DNA from: Archangium sp.
GTDB taxonomy: Bacteria; Myxococcota; Myxococcia; Myxococcales; Myxococcaceae
Direction: 5' to 3'
NCBI GenBank assembly: GCA_016793585.1
Contig: JAEUJR010000872.1
Coordinates: 1-21,532 of the forward strand
DNA: 21,532 nucleotides
The translations under genes were made by a program, and so were the position numbers. This document shows positions 14,233 to 21,532 of this stretch, one piece after another; within the stretch, counting starts at the first letter, position 1, and every line of letters starts with the position of its first letter. The notes beneath the pieces are model-generated. The model saw only the letters and a program-made list of their open reading frames with translations, ran no database searches and had not been told where the DNA came from.

Positions 14233-15072
14233 ATGGACCTCTCGTGGGACGACCTGCGCTACCTCGAGGCGCTCGAGCGCACCGGCAAACCGGGCCACGC
14301 CGCGCGTGAGCTGGGCATCTCGTTGTCGACCTTCTATCGGCGCGTGTCAGAGCTGGAGCAGCTGGTCGGCCGGCTGTGTCTCAAGCGCAGCGCGTCGGGA
14401 GCCTCACTTACCGAGTTCGGCCACTCGCTCGCCATCATCGGCCGTCGCACTCGCACGGGCCTCACCGAGGTGTTCGCCGAGCTGCGCGCGAACGAGACCG
14501 CCGTCGAAGGTGAGGTGAGCCTCACCACCGTCGTCGCGTTGTTGCCGCTGCTCGAAGCGCCGCTGGCGCGTCTGACGCAGCTCCACCCGAAGCTGAACGT
14601 GAAGCTGCACCTGGGCGATGACGGCCCGTCGGTGCGGCTGCGTGAGGTCGACGTGGCGCTGGGTGTGATGAAGCGGCCGCCGCAGGGGTGCTGGGGCCGC
14701 AAGCTCACGCAGCTGCCGGTCGGCGTGTTCGCGACGAAAGAAGCCGCCGCCCGCACGCCGCGACGCTGGGTGGTGCGCTCGCTGGCCGAGGTGACGTCGC
14801 CCGAGTCTGCGTGGGAGCGGCAGCACGCCACTGACTTCGCCGTGCGCGCTCCGTTTCACGCGCTCGTGCCACTCTGCGCGGCGGGCGTGGGCCTTGGGCT
14901 GATGCCGCGCCTGCTCGCGCGTCAACACCCGCACCTGGTCGAGGTGAAGGAGTTCGCGCCGCTCGTCGGCTCCCTCGAACGCACGGTGTGGCTGCTCACC
15001 CACCCCGACCTTCGCCGCACTCCACGCGTGGTTGCGCTGATGGGCGCATTGGCGACCGCCTTCGAGAGCTGA
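14233..15072 (+). CDS. LysR-family transcriptional regulator
   Basis: A 279-residue LysR-type regulator. Residues 2-62 are the winged helix-turn-helix (LRYLEALERTGKPGHAAREL, then ISLSTFYRRVSELEQLVG and SLTEFG). Residues about 90-278 are a substrate-binding-type effector domain (GEVSLTTVVALLPLLEAPL, DVALGVMKRPP, PLCAAGVGLGLMPRLLARQ). The domain is slightly shorter than usual, and the small-molecule effector cannot be predicted. LysR proteins often control a neighbouring gene. Here the next gene on the same strand is the cytochrome operon 97 bases downstream, but that operon has its own OmpR-type regulator and operator, so a link is uncertain. Confidence 0.9.
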   Translation: MDLSWDDLRYLEALERTGKPGHAARELGISLSTFYRRVSELEQLVGRLCLKRSASGASLTEFGHSLAIIGRRTRTGLTEVFAELRANETAVEGEVSLTTVVALLPLLEAPLARLTQLHPKLNVKLHLGDDGPSVRLREVDVALGVMKRPPQGCWGRKLTQLPVGVFATKEAAARTPRRWVVRSLAEVTSPESAWERQHATDFAVRAPFHALVPLCAAGVGLGLMPRLLARQHPHLVEVKEFAPLVGSLERTVWLLTHPDLRRTPRVVALMGALATAFES

Positions 15073-15088
15073 TCCACCTCACGCCAGG

Positions 15089-15110
15089 CCGTTCATCTTC
15101 CGTTCATCTG
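15089..15110. promoter_or_regulatory. OmpR/PhoB-type operator: two 11-bp direct repeats
   Basis: CCGTTCATCTT (15089-15099) is followed at once by CCGTTCATCTG (15100-15110): ten of eleven bases identical at an exact 11-bp period. Tandem half-sites at this spacing are what OmpR-family response-regulator dimers bind. A weak -10 (TAGGGT, 15119-15124) places the repeats over the -35 region, as for activators that contact sigma70 polymerase. The likely ligand is the response regulator encoded in the same operon at 16695. Confidence 0.65.
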
Positions 15111-15168
15111 ACGGTCCGTAGGGTTCCCTTCGTGCCTGCCGCTCTTTCACCGGCACGAGGAGAACTCG

Positions 15169-16188
15169 ATGAAGCGCGTCAAAGTCTGGGACCCCGCCGT
15201 TCGACTTTCACACCTCGCGATGGGCGTGTTGGTGCTCGCCGCGTTCCTCACGTCGGAGGAGGACGACACGTTGCCGCTGCACATGCGCCTCGGGCTCGGC
15301 CTGCTCGGCGTGGTGCTCTTCCGCGTCGTCTGGGGCTTCGTCGGTTCGACGCACGCGCGCTTCAGCGACTTCGTCAAGGGCCCGAAGGCGGTGCTGACGG
15401 CGGTGCGCGGCATGGTGCGCGGAAAGCCGGAGCACACGCTCGGCCACAACCCGGTCGGCGCGTTGATGGTGGTTACGCTGCTGGTGCTGCTCGCGTTCGT
15501 GACGGTGACGGGGCTCGTGATGGGCCTCGGCCCCGACTGGAGCGGCCCGCTCGCGCTATCGAAGTCGACGCTCCACCTCGTGAAGGAGGTGCACGAAGGC
15601 GCGGCCGAGGCCTTGCCGGTGCTCATCGCGCTGCACGTGCTCGGCGTCATCCTCTCGTCGGTGCTCGAGAAGCAGAACCTCATCGGCGGCATGGTGACGG
15701 GCTTCAAGCGGGCGCAGGACTCGCACGTCGAGCCTGATGCGCCTTCGGCGTTGCGGCTCTCGGCTGGGTTCCTGATGGCGCTGGTGCTCGCGGCGGCGGC
15801 GGTGTTCGGGCTGTGGCGCGTGCTGCCGAGCGGCGTGGCCGACGCAGCTCCGGCGTTGTTGTCGACGTACGAGCAGCAGGCGCGCGCAGAGTCGCCGTCG
15901 TTCACCGGCTTCGATGTCGCGCGCGGCAAGGCGCTCTACTTCACCGAGCACCCAACGAAGAACGGCGCCACCTCGTGTGCGACGTGCCACTCGCCCGATG
16001 CGCGCCAGGAAGGCCGCTCTCCCGTCGGCAAACGCATCGACGCGCTCGCGCCTTCGGCCAACCCCGAGCGCTTCACCGACGCCGCGAAGGCGATGAAGTG
16101 GTTCGACCGCAACTGCACGCAGGTGCTCGGCCGCCCCTGCACCGCCGTCGAGCGCGGCGACTTCCTCACCTACCTCGCCTCCCTCTGA
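15169..16188 (+). CDS. Cytochrome b561-like membrane protein fused to SHP-type (DUF1924) cytochrome c
   Basis: A 339-residue fusion. Residues 1-180 are a four-helix cytochrome b of the b561/hydrogenase-b type, with candidate heme-ligand His15, His38, His142 and His156 in membrane helices. A fifth helix (about 196-217) carries the chain across the membrane to a periplasmic class-I-like cytochrome c. There, CATCH (270-274) binds the heme, and RFTDAAKAMKWFDRNCTQVL with RPCTAVERGDFLTYL matches the SHP/DUF1924 family, whose Rhodobacter member binds oxygen through an Asn-ligated heme. Asn315, next to Cys316 and before Cys324, is the probable Asn ligand and nearby disulfide. In the characterised arrangement, cytochrome b and SHP are separate genes. 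The start has a strong ribosome site, GAGGAGA, five bases before the ATG. Next in the operon comes its likely electron donor, DHC. Confidence 0.88.
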   Translation: MKRVKVWDPAVRLSHLAMGVLVLAAFLTSEEDDTLPLHMRLGLGLLGVVLFRVVWGFVGSTHARFSDFVKGPKAVLTAVRGMVRGKPEHTLGHNPVGALMVVTLLVLLAFVTVTGLVMGLGPDWSGPLALSKSTLHLVKEVHEGAAEALPVLIALHVLGVILSSVLEKQNLIGGMVTGFKRAQDSHVEPDAPSALRLSAGFLMALVLAAAAVFGLWRVLPSGVADAAPALLSTYEQQARAESPSFTGFDVARGKALYFTEHPTKNGATSCATCHSPDARQEGRSPVGKRIDALAPSANPERFTDAAKAMKWFDRNCTQVLGRPCTAVERGDFLTYLASL

Positions 16189-16201
16189 TTGGAGCCACCT
16201 C

Positions 16202-16714
16202 ATGAACCGGAACCTCGCCCTGCTGTTCGGTGCCGCCCTCCTGCTCGGTGCCGTCGTCGCGAACGCTGACGACGATGATGACGACGAACACGAACGGCCA
16301 CGCGGTGGACCACGGGTGGCCCGCACGACGCCGGAGTGGAAGGCCTACGACGCCGAGTGCGGCAGCTGTCACCTCGCGTTTCCACCGAACCTGCTGCCTG
16401 CGGCGTCATGGAAATCGCTGATGGGTGGTTTGAACGACCACTTCGGCCAGAACGCGACGGTCGACGCGGCGACGAAACAGACGCTCGAAGCGTGGCTCGT
16501 GAAGAACGCCGGTGGTCCGCTGCCGAGCCCCACGCTGCGCATCACCAGGACCCGCTGGTGGCTGCGGGAACACGACGAAATCGCGCCCTCGGTCTACGCG
16601 CGCAAAGCCATCACCAGCCCTGCGAACTGTGGCGCCTGCCATACGCGCGCGAATGAGGGTGCATTCGGCGAGCACGAGGTGAGAATTCCCCGCGATGCGC
16701 CTGCTCCTCGCTGA
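16202..16714 (+). CDS. Periplasmic diheme cytochrome c (DHC family)
   Basis: A 170-residue exported cytochrome with a signal peptide (residues 1-22, ending at ANA) and two heme sites, CGSCH (53-57) and CGACH (143-147). Segments typical of the DHC family are present: HLAFPPNLLPAASW, LNDHFGQNA (His80 a likely distal ligand), RITRTRWWLREHDEI (His124 likewise) and VRIPR near the end. DHC is known as the redox partner of SHP, here encoded 13 bases upstream in fused form, so electrons probably pass between cytochrome b, DHC and SHP. After the signal peptide comes an odd run of six Asp. The gene overlaps the next by 20 bases, which indicates translational coupling. Confidence 0.9.
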   Translation: MNRNLALLFGAALLLGAVVANADDDDDDEHERPRGGPRVARTTPEWKAYDAECGSCHLAFPPNLLPAASWKSLMGGLNDHFGQNATVDAATKQTLEAWLVKNAGGPLPSPTLRITRTRWWLREHDEIAPSVYARKAITSPANCGACHTRANEGAFGEHEVRIPRDAPAPR

Positions 16715-17378
16715 AGACACGGTGGCCCTCGCGAAGAGCCTCGCGCAGGGCCTCACCGAAGAGGGCTTCACCGTCGACGTCGTCGGCGATGGCGAGTCGG
16801 CGCTGCACCTCGCGACCGAGGTGGCGTTCGACGTCATCGTGCTCGACCGCATGATGCCGGCAGCTGATGGCCTGTCGGTGCTCAAGGCGCTGCGGAAGAA
16901 GAACATCGCGACGCCGGTGCTGCTGTTGACCGCCCTCGGTGAGGTGCACGACCGCGTCGACGGGCTCGAGGCGGGCGCTGACGACTACCTCGTGAAGCCG
17001 TTCGCCTTCGCGGAGCTGCTCGCGCGCGTTCGGGCGTTGGTGCGTCGCTCGGCCGGCAAACCGTCGAACGTTGTGACGGTGGGCGTGCTCTCGCTCGACC
17101 TGGGCGCGCGGCTCGTCTCGGTGCGCGGCGTGCCGCTCGAGCTGACGTCGTCGGAGTACTCGTTGCTCGAGCTGCTCGTGCTGCACCCCAACACCACCTG
17201 GTCGCGCACGCGGCTCGTCGAACATCTGTACAACGAAGAGAGCGACCGCGACTCCAACGTCATCGACGTCTTCGTGGCAAGACTGAGAAAGAAGCTCGAC
17301 GCGGCGGGCTTACCGAACGTCATCGCGACCCAACGCGGCGCCGGGTACCGCTTCGACGCCGCAGCGGTGCCCGCATGA
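16695..17378 (+). CDS. OmpR-family response regulator
   Basis: A 227-residue two-domain regulator. The receiver (1-115) has the acidic pair Glu7-Asp8, phospho-acceptor Asp51 (VIVLDRMMP), Thr79 and Lys101 (YLVKPF), all intact. The C-terminal winged helix (about 125-222) includes LELTSSEYSLLELL, SRTRLVEHLYN, NVIDVFVARLRKKL and RGAGYRF, typical of OmpR/PhoB. The start overlaps the DHC gene by 20 bases and the stop overlaps the kinase start (ATGA), so all four genes are probably one transcript. The 11-bp direct repeat at 15089 is the natural candidate for its binding site, implying feedback on the cytochrome genes. Confidence 0.95.
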   Translation: MRLLLAEDTVALAKSLAQGLTEEGFTVDVVGDGESALHLATEVAFDVIVLDRMMPAADGLSVLKALRKKNIATPVLLLTALGEVHDRVDGLEAGADDYLVKPFAFAELLARVRALVRRSAGKPSNVVTVGVLSLDLGARLVSVRGVPLELTSSEYSLLELLVLHPNTTWSRTRLVEHLYNEESDRDSNVIDVFVARLRKKLDAAGLPNVIATQRGAGYRFDAAAVPA

Positions 17379-18715
17379 CGCTGAGACTGAAGTTGATGGT
17401 GTTGGTCGCCGGGCTGCTCACGCTGGTGCTGACGGCGCTGGCGCTCGTGGTGTCGGCCGGCATGAAGCGGTGGACGCTGGAGGTCGTCGACGCCGAGCTG
17501 TCGCGACGTGCGCTGGCGCTCGCCGACTCGATTCATCAGGAGCACGGCCGGCTCGAGCGTGCGGGGGACGATGATGATGGACCGACCGTGACAGCGCACG
17601 GCTGGCCGTTTCGCGTCGAGCGTGAAGGTGGAGCGGTCGTGCTGCAGGAGGGCCGGTGGCACGTCGAGGAGTCGCTCCCATCGAGTGGCGCCACCACCGC
17701 CTCGACGAAGAAGGGCCCGCTGCGCGTGTGGTCGATGACGTTCGCGCCGCGCGTGGAGCATGGCGACGAGGCAGAGCGATATGTGTTGCGGGTGGCGGCG
17801 CCCCTCGCGGCATTCTCTGGGCTCGCCGACCGCGTGTGGCTCGGCTTTCTGCTCGCGCTCGGGGTCGCGATACTGCTCGGTGTCGCCGGGGCGGCGGTGC
17901 TGGCGCAGGTCTTTCTCGCGCCGCTGCATCGCCTGACGACGGCGGCCCGAACGCTCGATGCGACCTCGACGAGCGCGCGCCTCGACGTGAGCGGGCTCGA
18001 CCCCGACCTGAAGAGCCTGGCCGACGCGTTCAATGGTGTGCTCGCGCGACTCGCAACGGCGTTCGAGGCGCAGCGTGCGTTCACGGCACGGGCGAGCCAT
18101 GCGCTGCGAACGCCACTGGCAGCGGTGCTCTCTCAAGCCGAGGTCGCGCTGAGACGGGAGCGGTCGGTTCAGGAGTACAAGACTGCGCTCGACGACATCG
18201 CAGGGTCGGCGCGTGACTCGGCGAAGCTGGTCGATGGCCTGCTCGCGCTCTCGCGGGCTGACGCGACAGCGACGCCGGAGCGGACGAAGGTCGACGTGAA
18301 CGAACTGCTCGCCGAGGTGAAGCGCCTGTTCGACGCGCGCGCGCAGGCGAAGTCAGTCGACCTCGGCGTCATCGCCCCACCTGGCCTCGTGTGGCTCGTC
18401 TCGAGACCGCGACTGCGAGAAATGCTCGATGCGCTGCTCGACAACGCGCTGACGTACACACCGGAGCGTGGTGTCGTTCGCGTCGAAGCGACGGCCACCA
18501 CGCTCGAGGTTCGAGACAGCGGCCCCGGAATTTCTGCCTCGGAACGTGAGCAGGTGTTCGAGCGCTTCTTCCGCGGCAGCGGCGCTCAGGGCACTTCTGG
18601 GAGCGGCCTGGGCCTCGCCGTCGTGCGCGCGATCGCCGAAGCCGAAGGCGCGAAGGTGAACGTCGACACGGCGCCCGAAGGTGGAGCGTGTGTTCGCGTT
18701 CGTTTCTCCAGCTGA
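17375..18715 (+). CDS. Membrane sensor histidine kinase with altered H-box
   Basis: A 446-residue kinase. TM1 is at about 8-28 and TM2 at about 155-178, bracketing a periplasmic sensor of about 125 residues with an Asp-rich patch (GDDDDGP) and His residues that might sense a metal or redox signal. A HAMP-like segment (about 179-231) leads to the HisKA domain. The H-box reads ASHALRTPL: His242 is present, but the usual Glu/Asp at the next position is Ala243. That acidic residue normally assists both phosphoryl transfer and phosphatase activity. The ATPase domain is intact: N-box LLDNALTYTP (354-363), G1 DSGPGIS (381-387), and GSGLGLAVV (409-417). The kinase is coupled to the response regulator by a four-base overlap (ATGA). 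Confidence 0.94.
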   Translation: MTLRLKLMVLVAGLLTLVLTALALVVSAGMKRWTLEVVDAELSRRALALADSIHQEHGRLERAGDDDDGPTVTAHGWPFRVEREGGAVVLQEGRWHVEESLPSSGATTASTKKGPLRVWSMTFAPRVEHGDEAERYVLRVAAPLAAFSGLADRVWLGFLLALGVAILLGVAGAAVLAQVFLAPLHRLTTAARTLDATSTSARLDVSGLDPDLKSLADAFNGVLARLATAFEAQRAFTARASHALRTPLAAVLSQAEVALRRERSVQEYKTALDDIAGSARDSAKLVDGLLALSRADATATPERTKVDVNELLAEVKRLFDARAQAKSVDLGVIAPPGLVWLVSRPRLREMLDALLDNALTYTPERGVVRVEATATTLEVRDSGPGISASEREQVFERFFRGSGAQGTSGSGLGLAVVRAIAEAEGAKVNVDTAPEGGACVRVRFSS

Positions 18716-18733
18716 ACCCGGTACCGTCGCGGC

Positions 18734-20526
18734 ATGAACTGGAAACGGGTGGAGCTGTTCGACGCTGACGCGGCCAGGGTGCCCGCGATGCTGGGCGGCA
18801 GCGACGCGAAGCAGGCTCGCGACGCGCTCTCGTTCTTCGCCACGGCGCTCGTGCACCAGGACACGCTCGCTCCGGGAGCCGCTGAGGTCGCGCCGCTGCT
18901 CGCCGAGGTGGCGTGCGCGAAGACGTGCATGGCTCGCGGCGGCCTCTTCGTGCTGCTCGGAACCATGGCGGCTGATGGTGCGCCGCTGACGATGCTGCGT
19001 GCTTCGAAGGCCTTCCGCCCCGTGGGAGCCATCGCCAAAGCCACCAAGGCATGCGCCGCCGAGGCCGTGGCCCGACTCGAGGACAAGGACGCGTCGGTGC
19101 GCAGCGGCGCGGCGTTTCTGCTCGCGTCTCTTCAGACGAAGTCAGCGGTGCCCGCACTCGAGGCCCGCCTCGCGCGTGAGAGCAACGCCATCGCGCGCGG
19201 GAGTCTGCTCATCACGCTCTCGCTCCTCGCACCGGCACCGCACAGACGCTTCAACGAGGCGCTGCGCTCGAAAGACGCGGTGGTTCGGCTCGGCGGGCTC
19301 CTCGGCGCTGCCCACGAAGCGCCGCTGTCAGCGCAGGCGAAGCAGGTCGCGCTCGCCCTCCTCGACCAGAAGCCAGTCGCCGGGTTTCCCTGGAAGACGG
19401 GCGACGTGTCGGGGCTCGCCTTCGACGTCTTGCTCCGAACGGCGGTGCGCGACGGCGACGCGTCGGCGCTCGTCACGCTGCTCGCGACGCGAGGGCGGCG
19501 CGTGGTCGACCCGCTGCTCGACCTGCTCCTTCCAAAGCGCGTGGCAGTGGCGAAGCTGAATGAAGCGCAGCGTCAGTTCCTCGACGCGCTGAGCGCAGAC
19601 GAAGCGTTGTACGGCAGCTTCAACGAGCGACTCGTGACGCTGGGTTGCCTGCTTCTGCAAAAGACGCGCGTCGACAGCTGGGCTTCTCCGTGTCCGAGCC
19701 CCTCGACGAGGTCATCGTCATCGACGGCAAGTCGCGCACGTTCGAGGCGCACGTTCGCGAAGCCGTGAAGCGGTCTGCGTTTCGGGCACCGCTGGCGAAG
19801 GCGCTGGTTCGCGGACGAACGGCCGAGCAGGTCATCGAATGTTGCACCCAGGTCTGCCGCGCTGACGTCAAAGGAACCGACGCCGACGGCTCGCTCTCGG
19901 ACTCGAGGGTCGTTCACGCGATTCTGAGCGCCTTCACCGGGCCCCAGCTCCTGCCGCTCATTCGCAGCCACCCACTCAACCCCGAGGTGCAGCTGCGCTC
20001 TGGCTCGACGGTGTACGTGAACCTGAAGGCCCCGTTCGCGCTGATGCTCGCAGCGCGCACGACGTCAGGTGACGAGAAGCAGCTCGCCGCCTTCACCGCG
20101 AGTCAGTTCGACAAGCCCTGGCTCGTTCCGATGTGGAAGGAGCTGTTGCTCCTGCTCGACCCGAAGCGCCGCCCGCCCCTGCTCGACAAGGCCCTCTTCG
20201 ACTGGATGACGAACGGCTTCACCCTCGACGGCGCGTACCTTCCCGTGCTCCTCGAGACGCCTTCGCCGAACCTCGCCTCGAGCCTCGTGACACTGCTGAC
20301 ACGCTGGAAGAAGGACTACGAGAGCGCGCGCCGAACCGACTCACGACGCTTCACCATCGAGCGTCTGAACGCGAAGCAGCTGAAGACGATGTCGCCGAAA
20401 GACCACCCGGTGGTGAAGCCGTTCATCGAGCCCCTGCGCCGGTACGTCACCGTGCTGCGCGAGGCGAAGCTGGTGAAGGAGGCAGACAAGCTCGGCGCGC
20501 TGCTCGAGGGCTTCTTGTCGATGTGA
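18734..20526 (+). pseudogene. Large helical (HEAT-like) protein gene, frameshifted near 19645
   Basis: Two reading frames join into one protein of about 597 residues. The first (18734-19768) has normal composition up to VTLG at about 19645, then turns into Ser/Arg-rich nonsense. The second frame, one base earlier, takes over at 19645 with LPASAKDARRQLGFSVSE and runs to 20526. One missing base in the TGGGTTGCC stretch explains it; no canonical slippery heptamer is seen, so programmed -1 shifting is unlikely. The N-terminal part has Ala/Leu-rich repeats like HEAT/armadillo helices (VARLEDKDASVRSGAAFLLASL, LARESNAIARGSLLITLSLL). The C-terminal part is uncharacterised, ending in a helical segment (EAKLVKEADKLGALLEGFL). 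Both halves keep gene-like composition, so the break is either recent or a sequencing error. It starts 18 bases after the kinase gene. Confidence 0.75.
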
Positions 20527-20663
20527 CTCAGGACGTCTCGGGGTTGTGGTTCTGGCCGTGACAGCGCAACCCGGGTTGGCCCGGCCCAGACGTTCGCCGA
20601 GAAGTTCACATGCGGATGATCTCCGCCTGGGCCATGAGGCCGCTCAGGCCCGGCGTCAACCCT

Positions 20664-21353
20664 TCACGGAATACACGGCTCGGTCAGCCCGCCAATGCAG
20701 CCACGCACGACCTTCGACGAGCGCACCCACCCGGCGCCTTTCGGCGTCGACTTGCGAGAGAAGTTCCAACCGTCGAGGTGATCGCTCTCGGCCTTCTCGA
20801 TGGACTCGCGCAGCACGGGCACGCCGTCGTCGAAGCCGAAGCGCCGGTAGAGGCCTGCGCTGCCATCGCCCGAAGCCTTGCGAAACGAGAGCAGCTCTTT
20901 CTTCGCAGGGTCGAAGTCACGCGTGAAGACGAGCGGGTCGACCGTTCCATCGACGAAGGGGAAGTACAGCAATTGAAGTGGCGCAGCGGCGCTCGCTGGT
21001 TTCCGCTCGTCCCACACGAAGTGCAGGAATTGTTCGTTGTACGCACCGCTCGAGCACCGAACGCGCGCGATGAAGCGGCCGGGAGCGAGTGCATGAAAGA
21101 ACATCGGCACCGACTCACCGAGCGACGCGGCTTTCAGGTCGGGCAGGTCACCGCAGCGCTCCGACCAGGGAGGCTGCTTCAAGGCAGCATCGAGCTGAAC
21201 GAGAAACTCCGCACAGCGATGCAGCACCTGGCGTTTGCCCTCGTGTGATTCGGCTGAGAACGAACAGTCCTTCGGCAGCGTGATGGAGCGGCGCAGTTGC
21301 TGACCAGAGGCTGCGCTCGACAACAGCAGCACCGAGATGAGGGCGATTCTCAC
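20664..21353 (-). CDS. Exported DUF1176-like protein
   Basis: A 229-residue protein with a signal peptide (MRIALISVLLLSSAASG). The mature domain includes RVRCSSGAYNEQFLHFVWDE, LQLLYFPFVDG, TRDFDPAKKELLSFRKASGDGSAGLYRRFGF and PVLRESIEKAESD, which together resemble the periplasmic DUF1176 family of unknown function. Six Cys in the mature part suggest disulfides. It starts with GTG at 21353, overlapping the stop of the upstream transporter by four bases (GTGA), so the two are translationally coupled. Between its stop and the convergent frameshifted gene lie 137 bases with no gene and only a 12-bp palindrome (CAACCCGGGTTG, 20567-20578). Confidence 0.78.
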   Translation of the reverse strand: MRIALISVLLLSSAASGQQLRRSITLPKDCSFSAESHEGKRQVLHRCAEFLVQLDAALKQPPWSERCGDLPDLKAASLGESVPMFFHALAPGRFIARVRCSSGAYNEQFLHFVWDERKPASAAAPLQLLYFPFVDGTVDPLVFTRDFDPAKKELLSFRKASGDGSAGLYRRFGFDDGVPVLRESIEKAESDHLDGWNFSRKSTPKGAGWVRSSKVVRGCIGGLTEPCIP

Positions 21354-21532
21354 AGGGGGTACCTCAAGGTGGCGCCCAGCACGGTCACCAACACCAGCAC
21401 CAGCGGCGCCAGCACGAGAAACACCAGAAACGTGTACCCCATCACGTCGCGCGCCTTCAGCCCGAACAGGCCGAGCACCGGCAGCATCCAGAACGGCTGC
21501 AACAGGTTCGCGAGCGCTTCGCCGAGGTCGTA
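21350..21532 (-). CDS. atoE: Short-chain fatty acid transporter (AtoE family), C-terminal fragment
   Basis: Sixty residues of a membrane protein run off the right edge of the window. The segment NLLQPFWMLPVLGLFGLKARDVMGYTF followed by a long hydrophobic helix and a short tail RYPL is characteristic of the C-terminus of AtoE, an inner-membrane transporter of short-chain fatty acids such as butyrate and acetoacetate. The N-terminal nine-tenths or so lies outside. The stop overlaps the GTG of the DUF1176-like gene. The assignment is from recognised motif similarity in a short stretch. Confidence 0.8.
   Translation of the reverse strand, partial: YDLGEALANLLQPFWMLPVLGLFGLKARDVMGYTFLVFLVLAPLVLVLVTVLGATLRYPL

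Noticed and set aside
19640..19650. Programmed -1 ribosomal frameshift in the helical-repeat gene
   Set aside because: No X XXY YYZ slippery heptamer and no obvious downstream stem; a single lost base is simpler.
20567..20578. Palindrome CAACCCGGGTTG between convergent genes as a terminator
   Set aside because: It has no loop and no T-run, so it is a poor terminator; it may be a chance palindrome.

Overview
The window is GC-rich, densely coded DNA, most likely from a myxobacterium (Myxococcota). The main signs are a MYXO-CTERM-type C-terminus (GCGC, hydrophobic helix, Arg cluster) on a secreted beta-helix protein, many small Cys-rich lipoproteins, a sigma54 enhancer-binding protein and several sigma54-type (-24/-12) promoter matches. 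No IS element, phage gene, tRNA, rRNA or CRISPR was seen, and no stretch over 300 bases lacks a gene.

Layout. 1-779: C-terminal part of a sigma54 activator. 780-4812: a small secreted or TPR-like protein on the minus strand, then plus-strand envelope genes: two coupled lipoproteins, a TPR/two-TM protein and a lipoprotein ending in a P-domain-like module. 4862-10229 (minus strand): a Cache-type chemoreceptor behind an exact sigma54 promoter, a TonB-like protein, a ferredoxin/metallo-beta-lactamase fusion and a MYXO-CTERM beta-helix protein with an 18-bp tandem repeat. 10252-13824: a sirtuin, a Rossmann-fold oxidoreductase, a degenerate receiver behind a near-consensus sigma54 promoter, a steroid 5-alpha-reductase homologue and a TrmJ-type RNA methyltransferase. 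13915-14202: a tiny Cys-rich lipoprotein just behind another exact sigma54 promoter. 14233-18715: a LysR regulator, then a compact redox operon. 18734-20526: a frameshifted large gene of unknown function. 20664-21532 (minus strand): a DUF1176-like secreted protein coupled to the end of an AtoE-type fatty-acid transporter.

The most coherent system is at 15089-18715. A membrane cytochrome b561-like protein is fused to a cytochrome c of the SHP (DUF1924, oxygen-binding) type. It is followed by a diheme cytochrome c (DHC), an OmpR-type response regulator and a histidine kinase, all in one operon. Directly upstream is a perfect-period 11-bp direct repeat (CCGTTCATCTK twice), the form of an OmpR/PhoB-family operator, so the operon probably controls itself. 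The kinase lacks the acidic residue next to its phosphorylated His.

The second theme is sigma54 control. Two exact TGGCAC-N5-TTGC elements lie immediately before the chemoreceptor and the 95-residue lipoprotein, and a one-mismatch version lies before the pseudo-receiver. The window opens with an activator of this class whose Walker B Glu and sensor I Asn are replaced. Whether that activator serves these promoters is only a guess.
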